Assembly: GCA_903930435.1 (NCBI GenBank)
Contig: CAIYYN010000065.1
Coordinates: 275,758 to 339,757 of the forward strand
DNA: 64,000 nt
Direction: 5' to 3'
Origin: an uncultured Hyphomicrobiales bacterium
Lineage (GTDB): Bacteria > Pseudomonadota > Alphaproteobacteria > Rhizobiales > Ancalomicrobiaceae
Part shown: in pieces, positions 18,625 through 28,693 of the stretch
How positions within the stretch are numbered: position 1 is the first letter of the stretch
Layout of the letters: every line of letters begins with the position of its first letter
Position numbers and translations under genes: made by a program
Notes under the pieces: model-generated
The model's input: the letters and a program-made list of their open reading frames with translations, nothing else
Told to the model about the DNA's origin: nothing
Database searches by the model: none

Positions 18625-19326
18625 ATGAAATCAGCCGTTGTCGTTTTTCCAGGCATCAATCGCGAACGGGACATGGCGCACGCCTTGAAGCTGGCGTCGG
18701 GCGTAACGCCGCACATGGTGTGGCATGCCGATACCGAGCTGCCTGACGTCGACGTTGTTGTCGTGCCCGGTGGGTTTTCCTATGGCGACTACCTGCGTTG
18801 CGGGGCAATAGCAGCGCGTGCGCCCATCATGGATGCCGTTCGTCGCCATGCGGATGCCGGACGCTATGTGCTCGGCGTCTGCAACGGCTTCCAGATCCTG
18901 ACCGAAGCAGGTCTGCTACCCGGCGTCCTGATGCGCAATGCATCGCTCAAGTTCGTGTGCAAGATGGTGCATCTGCGTGTCGAAAACGCCGATACAGCCT
19001 TCTCCAATGCCTATCGGGCCGGCCAGGTCTTCCGCTCACCGATCGCACATGGCGAGGGCAATTATTTCGCCGAGCCGGAGACTCTGAAGCGCATCGAGGG
19101 CGAAGGGCGCGTCGTTTTGCGCTATTGCGACGCAGAGGGCTCGCGTTCGCCAAGTGCCAATCCGAATGGCGCGATCAATGATATCGCCGGTATCCTCAAC
19201 GAGCGTGGCAATTTGCTGGGCATGATGCCGCATCCGGAAAACCTGGTTGAACCCCTGCAGGGGGGAACCGATGGACTTGGCCTGTTCCAGAGTCTGACCC
19301 GAGCCGCAGCGACCATTGCGGCCTGA
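18625..19326 (+). CDS. purQ: Phosphoribosylformylglycinamidine synthase subunit PurQ (glutaminase)
   Basis: PurQ is a class I glutamine amidotransferase that supplies ammonia to PurL. The 233-residue protein has the nucleophile Cys86 in [12 protein letters not shown], the oxyanion-type segment [15 protein letters not shown] near 47-60, and the His/Glu part of the triad in [10 protein letters not shown] near 208-217. Length is normal for the stand-alone subunit. It follows purS closely; the next gene is an M3 peptidase rather than purL. Confidence 0.95.
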   Translation: MKSAVVVFPGINRERDMAHALKLASGVTPHMVWHADTELPDVDVVVVPGGFSYGDYLRCGAIAARAPIMDAVRRHADAGRYVLGVCNGFQILTEAGLLPGVLMRNASLKFVCKMVHLRVENADTAFSNAYRAGQVFRSPIAHGEGNYFAEPETLKRIEGEGRVVLRYCDAEGSRSPSANPNGAINDIAGILNERGNLLGMMPHPENLVEPLQGGTDGLGLFQSLTRAAATIAA

Positions 19327-19401
19327 TGTGGCGCTGCGCCGGATGATCGCTGGTCGGCGCTCCAGTTTACTTCTCCCGCAACTCTGAGAGATTTGCCCGC
19401 G

Positions 19402-21486
19402 ATGACAGCCGCCGCCCCGATCACTGCCGCCGACCTGCTGGCTTCACCTCTGGTGACCTGGACCGGACCCCACGGGCTACCCGAGTTCGCCGCAATTCGG
19501 GATGACGATTTTGCAGCTGCCTTCGAGACCGCGATGGCGCTGCATTCTGCCGACATTGATGCGATCACCGGCAACCCGGAACCGCCGACATTCGCCAATA
19601 CCGTGGTCGCGCTTGAGCTTGCAGGCGAGGCCCTTGGTCGGGTGTCCGCCCTGTTCTGGCATCGGTCCGGCGCGAATACCAATGACATCATTCAGGCGCT
19701 CGAGCGCGACATAGCGCCGAAGCTATCACGTCATTACGCCGAGATCGGCATCAACAAGGCCCTGTTTGCCCGGATCGACAGGCTCTGGACTGACCGGGCA
19801 ACCCTGAACCTGACGGCGGAGCAGCTCAGGGTGCTGGAGCGTCACTGGAAGTCGTTTGTCAATTCCGGCGCCAGGCTGGATGACGCGACGCAGGCGCGCC
19901 TCGTTGCCATCAAGGAACGCAGTTCCACGCTGCGCACAAGCTTCGGACAGAATGTTCTGGCCGATGAGAAATCCTGGGTCCTTGTTCTTGAAGATGAAGC
20001 AGACCTTGCCGGACTACCCGGCTTCCTGAGGGAAGCCATGGCTGTCGTGGCGCGGGACCGTGGTGCGCCGGGCAAGCACGCCATCAGCTTGCAGCGCTCG
20101 ATCATCGAGCCATTCCTGACGTTTTCCGAGCGCCGTGATCTACGCGAACAGGCTTTCAAGGCATGGGTCAACCGGGGTGCAATCGCGGGGCCGACGGACA
20201 ATCGCGGCCTGATCGCCGAGATCCTTGCCTTGCGGGATGAAGAGGCGAAGCTTCTGGGCTACGCCACGTTTGCCGACATGAAGCTCGACAATTCCATGGC
20301 CAAGACGCCCGAGGCCGCAACCGGTCTTCTGAAGACCGTCTGGGAACGGGCTCTGCGTCAGGCTGCGCGCGAAGAAGCCGACATTGCGGCACGGATCGCG
20401 ATGGAAGGTGCGAACCATCCCGTTGCGCCGTGGGACTGGCGTCACTACGCCGAAAAGATCCGCAGCGAGCGGTTCAATTTCTCGGAAAGTGAGCTGAAGC
20501 CCTACCTCCAGCTTGAAAACATCATTTCAGCAAGCTTCGACGTCGCCGCCCGCCTGTTTGGCATCCGCGCCGTGAGACGCACCGATGTCACACTTTATCA
20601 TCCGGATGTCCGCCTCTACGAAATCCGTAACGCAGACGACGACGTTATGGCGCTCTTCCTCGGCGACTATTTTGGCCGCACGTCGAAGCGGTCGGGTGCC
20701 TGGATGAGTTCCTTGCAGGTGGAGGACAAGCTGGCGCGACCGGATGGCCGCAGCGGGCAGATCCCGATCATCTACAATGTCTGCAATTTCGCCAAGCCGG
20801 CTGAGGGCAAACCGGCGCTTCTGTCACTCGACGAAGCGCGCACGGTGTTTCACGAATTCGGGCACGCGCTGCATGGATTACTTTCGGATGTGACCTATCC
20901 GAGCGTCTCCGGCACCAGCGTGTCACGCGATTTCGTCGAATTGCCGTCGCAGCTGTATGAACATTGGCTCACGGTTCCCGAGATCCTGCAAACCTATGCC
21001 GTTCATAAGGACACGGGCCAGCCGATCCCGCTGGACCTGCTCGACAAGGTGCTTGCCGCCCGAACCTTCAACGCGGGCTTCAACACCGTTGAATTCACAG
21101 CTTCAGCACTTGTGGACATGGCTTTCCATACCAGGGGCGTGGTCACGGATCCGATGGCCTTGCAGACAGCTGTTCTGGACGAGATCGGATTGCCCGGAGC
21201 CATCACGATGCGGCACGCAGCGCCGCATTTCGCGCATATTTTCTCCGGTGGCTATTCATCGGAATATTATTCCTACATGTGGTCGGAGGTCCTTGACGCC
21301 GATGCATTCGCCGCCTTCGAGGAAACCGGCAATGCCTTCGATCCCGATGTCGCGGCCAAGCTGAAACAATGCATCTATTCCGTTGGCGGCGCGATCGACC
21401 CGGCGGATGCCTATACGGCCTTCCGTGGCAAGATGCCCAGCCCTGCAGCCATGCTGCGCAAGAAGGGATTGGCCGAGGTTGATTAA
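19402..21486 (+). CDS. M3 family metallopeptidase (oligopeptidase A / Dcp type)
   Basis: This is a cytoplasmic zinc oligopeptidase that degrades short peptides released by larger proteases and signal peptides. The 694-residue protein carries the zinc motif HEFGH at 484-488 (FHEFGHALHGLLS). The third ligand glutamate is in SRDFVELPSQ about 28 residues later, and the downstream FSGGYSSEYYSYMWSEVLDAD is typical for M3 enzymes. Oligopeptidase A (PrlC) and peptidyl-dipeptidase Dcp cannot be separated with certainty here. The ATG at 19402 is preferred over a TTG at 19393. It follows purQ by 75 bases and may be in the same transcript. Confidence 0.92.
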   Translation: MTAAAPITAADLLASPLVTWTGPHGLPEFAAIRDDDFAAAFETAMALHSADIDAITGNPEPPTFANTVVALELAGEALGRVSALFWHRSGANTNDIIQALERDIAPKLSRHYAEIGINKALFARIDRLWTDRATLNLTAEQLRVLERHWKSFVNSGARLDDATQARLVAIKERSSTLRTSFGQNVLADEKSWVLVLEDEADLAGLPGFLREAMAVVARDRGAPGKHAISLQRSIIEPFLTFSERRDLREQAFKAWVNRGAIAGPTDNRGLIAEILALRDEEAKLLGYATFADMKLDNSMAKTPEAATGLLKTVWERALRQAAREEADIAARIAMEGANHPVAPWDWRHYAEKIRSERFNFSESELKPYLQLENIISASFDVAARLFGIRAVRRTDVTLYHPDVRLYEIRNADDDVMALFLGDYFGRTSKRSGAWMSSLQVEDKLARPDGRSGQIPIIYNVCNFAKPAEGKPALLSLDEARTVFHEFGHALHGLLSDVTYPSVSGTSVSRDFVELPSQLYEHWLTVPEILQTYAVHKDTGQPIPLDLLDKVLAARTFNAGFNTVEFTASALVDMAFHTRGVVTDPMALQTAVLDEIGLPGAITMRHAAPHFAHIFSGGYSSEYYSYMWSEVLDADAFAAFEETGNAFDPDVAAKLKQCIYSVGGAIDPADAYTAFRGKMPSPAAMLRKKGLAEVD

Positions 21487-21509
21487 ACCTCGGCCGAAGG
21501 TTTGGAGAC

Positions 21510-23498
21510 TCACGCAGCAGCGAAATCCTTGACGAATCGCTGCACAACCTTGCCAAGTTCCGAGGCTTGGCTTGAGAGGTCTGACGACAGCGACATCAGC
21601 TGTGTCGAAGCGACGCCTGTCATTTCGGCAGCTTGACCGACGCCAGCGATGTTCTGCGTCACCTGGTGGGTGCCGGTGGCTGCATTCTGGCAATTGCGCG
21701 CAATTTCATTGGTCGCATTGCCCTGCTCATCCACGACGCCGGATATAGCAGTTGCAATCGCGCGCATCTCCGCGATCACAGTGACGATCTTGTTGATCGA
21801 TTCAACCGAGGCACTGGTCGCATCGCGGATCTCTGTGACCTTCGTGTCAATTTCCTCCATCGCACGGCCCGTTTGTCCCGCCAGTTGTTTGACTTCGGAA
21901 GCAACAACAGCGAAGCCGCGACCGGCGTCGCCCGCTCGTGCGGCCTCGATGGTTGCATTGAGTGCCAGAAGATTGGTCTGGTCGGCGATCCCCTTGATGA
22001 GGGTCACCACATCGCCGATCGAGGAAGCGGCATGCGCAAGGTGGGAAATACGTTCGCTGGAGGACTGTGCTTCCTTGACCGCTGTTTCTGCCACGTTCGA
22101 TGAATAGAGGACACGTCCGGCAATATCGCGCACCGACGCCGCCATTTCCTCGGTCGCTGACGCCACATTGCCCACATTGGAGGCTGCATTTTCGGCAGCG
22201 GTTGAGACTGCCAGCGCCTGCCGGGACGTTTCTTCCGCCGTGGCCGACAAATTCTGGGCGGCCTGGGCAACGTTATTGGATGAGCTTGCAAACCCTTTTG
22301 ACAGGTCCTGCATCATTTTCACGAATTGGCTCGCCATCTTTTCACGGCGGGCCAGGAGAGCGCGGTCCGCCTGATCCAGAGAGTCCCGCTCGCGCCGCAA
22401 ACGTTCGTTTTCCGCCAACTGGTCACGCAAGGTTTCAAGGGAGCTGGCAATAACGCCAAACTCATCGTTGCGACCATGACTTTTGAAGACTGTCGACAGA
22501 TCTCCATCCTTCAATGCCCGAACGTTGGCATTAAGTTCTGTGATCTTGGCAGCAATGGCCCGCATGACCAATGATGCAGCCAGGATTGCAATCATAACCA
22601 CCAGTCCCGATAAGCCGAGAGAATAATACAGCTTTTGCTCAAATCCCTGGATACGCTGGGCGAGTAAACGTTCAAGCTGGGAGTCCGCCCCGGTCCAAAA
22701 GGACTTTATTGCCTCATGCACGACGGCGTGGGCTTTGACAGCGTTCGAGATGTCGAGCTTTCCGCGTAGGGAATCGTTCCGCAGATCTGTTGCGATCTTG
22801 GCAACGAGGTCACGGTAGTCACCGGTCACCTGGTTGAAGGATTTGAGAAGCGGCTCAAGCACCGGCTTGACCAGACCATCGGGGTTGCCCTTGAAGGCCG
22901 TCGCCAGATCGGAATTGACGTCATCCAGCACCGAACTGAACGATCCAAGCTGAATCAGAAGATCCGCCTTGTTTTCATCTGTCAGCGAAGCGGTGGCTGA
23001 CTGCTCCCGGAGCTTGGCCAGCAAAACGGCAGCAAGGTCAACGGCTGCGGGCAGTTTGACCGTCACGACGTCCTGGACATAGAAGCTGTCGAGGTCGGGA
23101 TCGAGGGTCAGATTGGAGCCATCCGCTGTCTTGCCAATCAGCGTGCGCAGCTTGGCAATCAAATCGACGACCTTGTCATCACGCCCGCCAATGGACAGGG
23201 CAGCGGCAGCTTGAAGCGCGGCCTGGCTCGATTCCGCAGTGTCCAATGACGCATCGAACTGCCGAGCGCGCGATTCAAATGCGGCAATTGGCACGTTGAC
23301 ACCGGACTGATCGATTTCTGTTGCCGCAACCATCATCGGCCAGACGGACTGCAAATACGCGGATCCATCGAGTTCTTTCGACGCGAAGGTTATATCCTTG
23401 CGGCTTTGATCCAGAAGCTGCCAGGCCAACAGCGCAACAGGCACAAGAAAAAGGCCAGCAATGCCATTGAGTTTATTGCGTATCGACAGCGAGACCAT
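21510..23498 (-). CDS. Methyl-accepting chemotaxis protein
   Basis: This 662-residue chemoreceptor has a TM helix near residues 10-28 and a periplasmic sensor of about 260 residues that is mostly helical. A second TM (about 292-312, [19 protein letters not shown]), a HAMP segment (about 313-370) and a cytoplasmic signalling domain follow. The hairpin-tip sequence [20 protein letters not shown] and the following [18 protein letters not shown] are the CheA/CheW contact region. No C-terminal CheR/CheB pentapeptide is seen; the protein ends VKDFAAA. The ligand is unknown. It lies between purQ and purL in opposite orientation, behind a strikingly A+T-rich upstream region. Confidence 0.94.
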   Translation of the reverse strand: MVSLSIRNKLNGIAGLFLVPVALLAWQLLDQSRKDITFASKELDGSAYLQSVWPMMVAATEIDQSGVNVPIAAFESRARQFDASLDTAESSQAALQAAAALSIGGRDDKVVDLIAKLRTLIGKTADGSNLTLDPDLDSFYVQDVVTVKLPAAVDLAAVLLAKLREQSATASLTDENKADLLIQLGSFSSVLDDVNSDLATAFKGNPDGLVKPVLEPLLKSFNQVTGDYRDLVAKIATDLRNDSLRGKLDISNAVKAHAVVHEAIKSFWTGADSQLERLLAQRIQGFEQKLYYSLGLSGLVVMIAILAASLVMRAIAAKITELNANVRALKDGDLSTVFKSHGRNDEFGVIASSLETLRDQLAENERLRRERDSLDQADRALLARREKMASQFVKMMQDLSKGFASSSNNVAQAAQNLSATAEETSRQALAVSTAAENAASNVGNVASATEEMAASVRDIAGRVLYSSNVAETAVKEAQSSSERISHLAHAASSIGDVVTLIKGIADQTNLLALNATIEAARAGDAGRGFAVVASEVKQLAGQTGRAMEEIDTKVTEIRDATSASVESINKIVTVIAEMRAIATAISGVVDEQGNATNEIARNCQNAATGTHQVTQNIAGVGQAAEMTGVASTQLMSLSSDLSSQASELGKVVQRFVKDFAAA

Positions 23499-23815
23499 CA
23501 GGCACTCCTCGGACTAAAAAATGAGATTTAATCATCTCTTGTTTTAGTATTGTTGCTATTAATACTTTAATAATTTGATTTTTTAATTTATTATAAATAA
23601 TTTTTATGAATATTTGAATATTATACATGCTATTTTCTGAATTATACTATATGTCTATCAACTTGAAGATATGACTTATTCATCTTCGATCCCGGACTCA
23701 CCACCGTACGGCTTGTCAGGCAATCTCACCTCGTTTCTGCGTGTCATTGGACTTGTTCCGGAGCGATATCCGGTCCAAAAGAGAGACACGTTTGCCGCCC
23801 CGAAGGACGACCGGA
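23499..23815. promoter_or_regulatory. Very A+T-rich divergent region between the chemoreceptor gene and purL
   Basis: About 23515-23670 is overwhelmingly A and T, including ATTTGATTTTTTAATTTATT near 23573, in sharp contrast to its neighbours. Short inverted repeats occur, such as AGTATT...AATACT near 23547-23567. It presumably carries the chemoreceptor promoter and possibly that of purL. Such tracts are typical targets of xenogeneic silencers (H-NS-like or MucR/Ros types in alphaproteobacteria). The segment 23690-23800 returns to normal composition and contains the purL ribosome site. Confidence 0.6.
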
Positions 23816-26026
23816 ATGTTGAACAATACCATGCCCATCACACCTGCCCTCGTCGCTGAGCACGGCCTCAAGCCGGATGAGTACGCGCGTATCCTTGCGC
23901 TCATCGGGCGGGAACCCACCCTGACCGAACTCGGCATCTTCTCGGCCATGTGGAATGAGCATTGTTCCTACAAGTCATCGCGCAAATGGCTGCGCACCCT
24001 GCCGACCACCGGACCTCGCGTCGTGCATGGACCAGGTGAGAATGCCGGTGTCGTTGATATCGATGATGGTGATGTCGTTGTCTTCAAGATGGAGAGCCAT
24101 AATCACCCCTCCTACATCGAACCCTATCAGGGCGCTGCAACGGGTGTGGGCGGTATCCTGCGCGATGTCTTCACGATGGGGGCGCGGCCTATTGCAGCCA
24201 TGAATGCGCTGCGGTTCGGCGCTCCGGACCATGCCCGTACGCGGCATATCGTGTCGGGCGTTGTTGCGGGGGTTGGCGGCTACGGCAATTCCTTCGGCGT
24301 ACCGACGGTGGGCGGCGAAGTGAATTTCCACGCCTCCTATAACGGCAATTGCCTCGTCAATGCCTTCGCAGCCGGTATCGCGCGGGCGGACGGGATTTTC
24401 CTGTCGGAAGCCAAGGGCGTTGGGCTACCCGTTGTCTATCTCGGCTCGAAGACGGGCCGCGACGGCATTCATGGCGCGTCGATGGCGTCAGCCGAATTCG
24501 ACGAGAACTCGGGCGAAAAGCGGCCGACCGTACAGGTCGGCGACCCCTTCTCCGAGAAGGTCTTGCTGGAAGCCTGTCTTGAGCTGATGCAGACCGGAGC
24601 TGTCGTCGCGATCCAGGATATGGGCGCAGCTGGCCTCACCTGCTCGGCGGTCGAAATGGGCGCGAAGGGCAATCTCGGCCTCGAACTCAATCTCGATGCC
24701 GTACCCTGCCGCGAACCCGGCATGACTGCCTATGAAATGATGCTGTCGGAAAGCCAGGAGCGCATGCTCATGGTGCTCGACCCCGCCAAACACGCCGCTG
24801 CCGAAGCGGTATTCGTCAAATGGGGCCTCGATTTTGCCGTCGTCGGCCATACCACCGATACGCTGCGATTTGTCGTGAAGCATCACGGCGAAGTCATGGC
24901 CGATTTGCCGATCAAGGATCTGGGCGATCAGGCTCCGATCTATGACCGCCCTTACGTCGAGACACCGAAGAAGCCCGTCATCAACGCGCGTGATGTGCCC
25001 GCACCCGAAGACATCGGCGAAGCCTTGCTGACGTTGATCGGGTCGCCCGATCTCGCGTCCCGCCGCTGGGTGGTCGAGCAGTATGACCACTATATCGGCG
25101 GCAACACGATCCATCATCCCGGAGGCAGCGATGCGGGCGTCGTGCGCGTGCACGACGGACCGAAAGGTCTCGCCTTCACGTCCGATGTGACGCCACGCTA
25201 TTGCCTCGCCGATCCCTTCGAGGGTGGCAAGCAGGCGATTGCCGAGAGCTGGCGCAATCTGTCGGCTGTCGGTGCATTGCCGATTGCCGTCACCGACAAT
25301 CTCAATTTCGGCAACCCGGAGCGCCCGGAAATCATGGGCCAATTCGTTGGCTGCCTGAAAGGCATCGGCGACGCCTGCCGCGCGCTGGATTATCCGATCG
25401 TGTCGGGCAACGTCAGCCTCTACAATGAAACTCAGGGCCAGGCGATCATGCCGACCCCGACCATTGGCGGCGTCGGATTGATCGATGATGTCGCAAAGAC
25501 AGTGGGTCTCGGCTTCCGCACGGCGGGTGACGCAATCGTGCTGATTGGCGACGCGGAGGGCTGGCTCGGCCAATCCATCTACTTGCGCGAAATCGCTGGA
25601 CGTGAAGAAGGTGCGCCGCCGCCGGTCGATCTGTCGTTGGAAAAGCGCAATGGCGATTTCGTCCGCACCAACATCCGGCAGGGTCACATTACCGCCGCGC
25701 ACGATCTGTCGGACGGCGGACTCGGAGTGGCTCTGGCTGAAATGGCGATGGCAAACGGACTGGGAGCAGCGATCACCCTGCCCGCCAGCGCGACGCCTGC
25801 GCACGCCTACCTGTTTGGCGAGGACCAGGCACGCTATGTCGTCACGGTTCCGGCTGACCAGTTGGACGGCTTCCTGGCCAATGCAAAATCGGCAGGCGTT
25901 ACGGCGACGGCCATTGGCACTGTTGGCGGTTCGGCCTTGACGGTGAGCGGTATTTGCACCATCTCCGTAGCAACACTGCGGGAGCGGCACGAAGCGTGGT
26001 TCCCGGCGTATATGAGCGCGGCCTGA
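23816..26026 (+). CDS. purL: Phosphoribosylformylglycinamidine synthase subunit PurL
   Basis: PurL is the ATP-dependent synthase converting FGAR to FGAM with ammonia from PurQ. The 736-residue protein is the short type that requires PurS and PurQ. Conserved blocks include [40 protein letters not shown] with the ATP/metal-binding residues, and [12 protein letters not shown]. The frame is open upstream to 23741. The ATG at 23816 has GAAGGA at 23802-23807 with good spacing and is chosen; an ATG at 23831 is possible. bolA and grxD follow on the same strand 23 and 59 bases apart. Confidence 0.95.
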   Translation: MLNNTMPITPALVAEHGLKPDEYARILALIGREPTLTELGIFSAMWNEHCSYKSSRKWLRTLPTTGPRVVHGPGENAGVVDIDDGDVVVFKMESHNHPSYIEPYQGAATGVGGILRDVFTMGARPIAAMNALRFGAPDHARTRHIVSGVVAGVGGYGNSFGVPTVGGEVNFHASYNGNCLVNAFAAGIARADGIFLSEAKGVGLPVVYLGSKTGRDGIHGASMASAEFDENSGEKRPTVQVGDPFSEKVLLEACLELMQTGAVVAIQDMGAAGLTCSAVEMGAKGNLGLELNLDAVPCREPGMTAYEMMLSESQERMLMVLDPAKHAAAEAVFVKWGLDFAVVGHTTDTLRFVVKHHGEVMADLPIKDLGDQAPIYDRPYVETPKKPVINARDVPAPEDIGEALLTLIGSPDLASRRWVVEQYDHYIGGNTIHHPGGSDAGVVRVHDGPKGLAFTSDVTPRYCLADPFEGGKQAIAESWRNLSAVGALPIAVTDNLNFGNPERPEIMGQFVGCLKGIGDACRALDYPIVSGNVSLYNETQGQAIMPTPTIGGVGLIDDVAKTVGLGFRTAGDAIVLIGDAEGWLGQSIYLREIAGREEGAPPPVDLSLEKRNGDFVRTNIRQGHITAAHDLSDGGLGVALAEMAMANGLGAAITLPASATPAHAYLFGEDQARYVVTVPADQLDGFLANAKSAGVTATAIGTVGGSALTVSGICTISVATLRERHEAWFPAYMSAA

Positions 26027-26049
26027 GCCCAATTCGAAGGATATGACCC

Positions 26050-26286
26050 ATGCCGATGCAGGCACGCGAAATTGAATCCTATATCAGGGCAGCGCTGCCG
26101 GACGCGCAGATCACGTTGACAGATCTCGTCGGCGACGGCGATCATTGGCAGGCCGAGGTTGTTTCCAGCGCGTTCAAGGGCCTCAGCCGCGTGAAGCAGC
26201 ATCAGCTCGTCAATGCCGCGTTCGGCGAAAAAATGGGACGTGAGTTGCACGCGCTCGCCTTGAAAACCAGTGCGCCGCAGGAGTAA
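26050..26286 (+). CDS. bolA: BolA/IbaG family protein
   Basis: The 78-residue BolA-fold protein shows VGDGDHWQAEVVSSAFKGLS and KQHQLVNAAFGEKM, the family core with the conserved histidine used in Fe-S binding. BolA proteins form [2Fe-2S]-bridged heterodimers with CGFS monothiol glutaredoxins, and exactly such a glutaredoxin is the next gene. The pair probably handles iron-sulfur trafficking or iron signalling. An alternative start at 26056 would remove two residues. It follows purL by 23 bases, so the three may share a transcript. Confidence 0.92.
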   Translation: MPMQAREIESYIRAALPDAQITLTDLVGDGDHWQAEVVSSAFKGLSRVKQHQLVNAAFGEKMGRELHALALKTSAPQE

Positions 26287-26345
26287 CTTGCGTTATACTT
26301 TGACAAGCGCCGGGTCTTGACCCCGGCGATGAAAGGAAACCAACC

Positions 26346-26681
26346 ATGTCTGACATCAACGCCTTTATCGACAACGAAGTGAAGTCCAATGACGTCATCC
26401 TGTTCATGAAGGGCGTCCCGCAGATGCCACAGTGCGGCTTCTCCGGTCAGGTCGTGGCGATCCTCAATCACCTCGGCGTGCCGTTCAAGGGCGTGAACAT
26501 TCTGGCCAGCGACGAACTGCGTCAGGGTATCAAGGATTATTCCAACTGGCCGACCGTGCCGCAGCTCTACATCAAGGGCGAGTTCATCGGCGGCTGCGAT
26601 ATCGTGCGCGAGATGTTCCAGGAAGGTGAGTTGCAGACGGCGCTTCTGGAAGCCGGCATCCCGCTGAAGGCCAGCGCCTGA
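26346..26681 (+). CDS. grxD: Monothiol glutaredoxin (Grx4/GrxD type)
   Basis: The 111-residue CGFS glutaredoxin binds and transfers [2Fe-2S] clusters with BolA partners. The active site is PQCGFS, followed by the glutathione-binding WPTVPQLYIKGEFIGGCDI. Length and sequence fit the single-domain Grx4 group. A GAAAGGAAA ribosome site precedes the ATG. It is next to bolA, the known functional partner, and downstream of purL. Confidence 0.95.
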   Translation: MSDINAFIDNEVKSNDVILFMKGVPQMPQCGFSGQVVAILNHLGVPFKGVNILASDELRQGIKDYSNWPTVPQLYIKGEFIGGCDIVREMFQEGELQTALLEAGIPLKASA

Positions 26682-26771
26682 TCCACGAAGCCCGTGCATA
26701 ACTGAAGCGCGGGCCGTTTAGCCAAAGTCGGCAAACACATTGTCATGGCCTGTCAGTCCGCTGACGGGCCG

Positions 26772-27212
26772 TCAATTGTTATGATGGTCGTGGCTGCAGC
26801 AGGACGGAAGCGCTTCGGGGGCGGCCAGCCCGCGACAACGGGCGCAGGTGCCGCGCAATTCCACGGTCCGACCTTCAACGGAGAAGCCCATCTGATTGGC
26901 AACCGTGGAAAAGGCCGCATCAATCGCCTCGACCGACCATTCTTCAACCCGCTTGCAATGCGTGCACACCGCGAAGACGGCCGCAGTCGAGCCGTGGTGG
27001 TGCCCATGGCAGGCGAAATAGGCATTCAAGCCTTCCAGCCGATGGATCTGTCCGGATTTGGCCAATCGCTCAAGCGAGCGATAAACGACCGGCGGCGATT
27101 GGACGCCAACATCCCGCAGGGATGCCAGCAGTTCATAGGCCGTCATCGGCGTCTCCGACGCCGACAATTGCGCCATGACCGCTTCATCCGTTGACGATTT
27201 TGGTCTTGCCAT
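26772..27212 (-). CDS. zur: Fur family transcriptional regulator, Zur-like
   Basis: The 146-residue protein has a winged-helix part with SPPVVYRSLERLAKSGQIHRL and a C-terminal metal-binding domain. Cysteine pairs in VCTHCKR and TCARCRG match the structural zinc site of Fur-family proteins. FACHGHHHG holds likely regulatory ligands, and the tail CCSHDHHNN is His/Cys-rich, as is common in zinc-responsive members. Zur represses zinc uptake and ribosomal paralogue genes when zinc is sufficient. A short secreted protein is encoded 30 bases upstream on the same strand. Assignment to Zur rather than Fur/Irr/Mur rests on the tail and histidine pattern. Confidence 0.82.
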   Translation of the reverse strand: MARPKSSTDEAVMAQLSASETPMTAYELLASLRDVGVQSPPVVYRSLERLAKSGQIHRLEGLNAYFACHGHHHGSTAAVFAVCTHCKRVEEWSVEAIDAAFSTVANQMGFSVEGRTVELRGTCARCRGLAAPEALPSCCSHDHHNN

Positions 27213-27242
27213 TCCGTCAGGTCCTTATCGCCAGGCCAACCA

Positions 27243-27776
27243 TTACAATGGATCTTCCGTCGCCTTGCAGTTCTGCGGCATCTTTTGCAATTCGGCAAGC
27301 TGACCAGTGGTCCGATCCAGCGTAAATGCGTCGACGGGCTTTCGGATAGGGCGTCCTTTCGGTCCACCATCGTAATAGACAAGCTGGACCAAGGCCGAGG
27401 ACTCGGTATTTCCGGCGCATTCATAGGTCATATTGCTGTCTGAGCTGACCTTCGGCGCTGAAATCGCCGCCGTCACCAGCCATTCGTCAACGGTGGCCGT
27501 CAGATGGGCTCGCAAAGCCGACACCATGACCACGGAGATGCCGCGCGCATCGGCCAGCGTCTCGATCCGCATCATCGGGCCGCCAGCGACGCCGGGAATG
27601 ATCCGGCTCGGCGACACAACCCCGTACCCCACGTGGTTGAAGTCAATCGCGACATTGACCGCACCCTCCGGTGTCGTTTCCACCTGATAGGTCTTGCCCA
27701 CCAGATCATGTACCGGATCGGCTCGCGCGATGCAGCAAAACGACAACCAGATCATCAACCACATCAAATAGCGCAT
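27243..27776 (-). CDS. Small secreted protein of unknown function upstream of zur
   Basis: The 177-residue precursor starts at the ATG at 27776 with a clear signal peptide, MRYLMWLMIWLSFCCIARA, and a predicted cut before DPVHDLVGKTYQVET. The longer open frame from 28016 is rejected because it would bury this signal inside the protein. The mature part of about 158 residues has two cysteines (YECAGN and QNCKATED) that may form a disulfide. No catalytic motif or known domain was recognised. It is probably co-transcribed with the Zur-like regulator 30 bases downstream, so a link to metal homeostasis is possible but unproven. Confidence 0.65.
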   Translation of the reverse strand: MRYLMWLMIWLSFCCIARADPVHDLVGKTYQVETTPEGAVNVAIDFNHVGYGVVSPSRIIPGVAGGPMMRIETLADARGISVVMVSALRAHLTATVDEWLVTAAISAPKVSSDSNMTYECAGNTESSALVQLVYYDGGPKGRPIRKPVDAFTLDRTTGQLAELQKMPQNCKATEDPL

Positions 27777-28284
27777 ACGACACCCTGACGCTGTTCCGGC
27801 ATCAAACCATGCGACCAGCCCATGCCCATTTGCTTCCACACCACGTCCATTTCGTGGCAAGCAATGACAGATTCGTCTGGCTTGAGGGAGTTTCATTGCT
27901 GGATCGCCGCTGATCACACTGCTCCCATCGACACACCCGCACCATGCCAAATTGGCCCGATCCGACGAGACCCGACCAAATTCACGATTTTTCATAGTTT
28001 TGAAAAATTTTTTCACGCCACCTCTGCCAATCGCGCATTTGTGCTTTGTGGGTGAGCGAATTTGGTGAGACCATCGGATCGTAGGGGATGAGGGTGCTCG
28101 TTCTGCCGCCTTAATTTGGTACCGAAGTTGTCATGACTCTACCATCTAAGGGGGGTAACTCTCACCGCTATGGACCGACTCACAGGTGTGGAACTGGACG
28201 AGACGTCGAAATCAGACTGAGAACGCCTTGTTCCACGGATTGACTTGGAAGCCAGACGGTACCGACGAAACAGGAGAACCTGCC
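27777..28284. other. Divergent intergenic region of about 500 bases
   Basis: It lies between the secreted-protein gene (minus) and a small plus-strand gene. No family-like coding sequence is seen. The segment near 27985-28015 is A+T-rich with a near-palindromic TGAAAAATTTTTTCA at 28001-28015, a plausible promoter or operator region. Nothing else stood out. Confidence 0.4.
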
Positions 28285-28560
28285 ATGCCCCAGGAGACCG
28301 AAAGTCGCCCCTCCTTACCTACCGCGCTGACGCCTGCCCTGTATCGATCTGCCGATTGGCAGAACCCGGCGCTCGAGCCCACCATCGACGAGATTCTCTC
28401 GGACCCGATTGTTCATCTGGTTCTGGGCCGTGATCACCTCGAAATCGGCGATGTCGAACGTTTTCTCAAAAATGCATCCCGGAGACTGGTCGAGAAAACC
28501 AAGTCGCAACGCGCCGCGCGCGCCAAGGTGACAGCCGATGCGGAGATGTGCTGCCTTTGA
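28285..28560 (+). CDS. Small conserved-looking protein, unknown function
   Basis: This is a 91-residue acidic/basic soluble protein with the central segment EPTIDEILSDPIVHLVLGRD and a basic C-terminal half ending in MCCL. I recall short alphaproteobacterial proteins with a similar ILSDPI...D motif, but no function. The ATG at 28285 has GGAGA at 28273-28277 with good spacing. The frame is open further upstream to 28186, but the extra residues look unrelated. No signal peptide or TM helix is visible. It stands alone before a convergent rpsD. Confidence 0.6.
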   Translation: MPQETESRPSLPTALTPALYRSADWQNPALEPTIDEILSDPIVHLVLGRDHLEIGDVERFLKNASRRLVEKTKSQRAARAKVTADAEMCCL

Positions 28561-28643
28561 GCCTTGGCCGCAAGCTCATGAATCGATTCAAAGAACGGCG
28601 CTGAGTCTCTGACGCGCCAATCGATTCTGGTCACGTCAAATAA

Positions 28644-28670
28644 CAAAGGCCGGCGCAAGGCCGGCCTTTG
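28644..28670 (-). terminator. Rho-independent terminator of rpsD
   Basis: Perfect 11-bp stem CAAAGGCCGGC / GCCGGCCTTTG (28644-28654 with 28660-28670), five-base loop. On the minus strand it is followed by TTATTTG. It lies 24 bases beyond the rpsD stop. It may also help to end the converging plus-strand transcript. Confidence 0.82.
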
Positions 28671-28693
28671 AATAAGCTGAATACCAAGAACGA

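Noticed and set aside
24488..26065. 525-codon minus-strand frame overlapping purL
   Set aside because: Entirely antisense to purL and without motifs; long shadow frames are common in G+C-rich DNA.
27777..28016. 80-codon upstream extension of the secreted protein gene
   Set aside because: It would place the obvious signal peptide in the middle of the protein.
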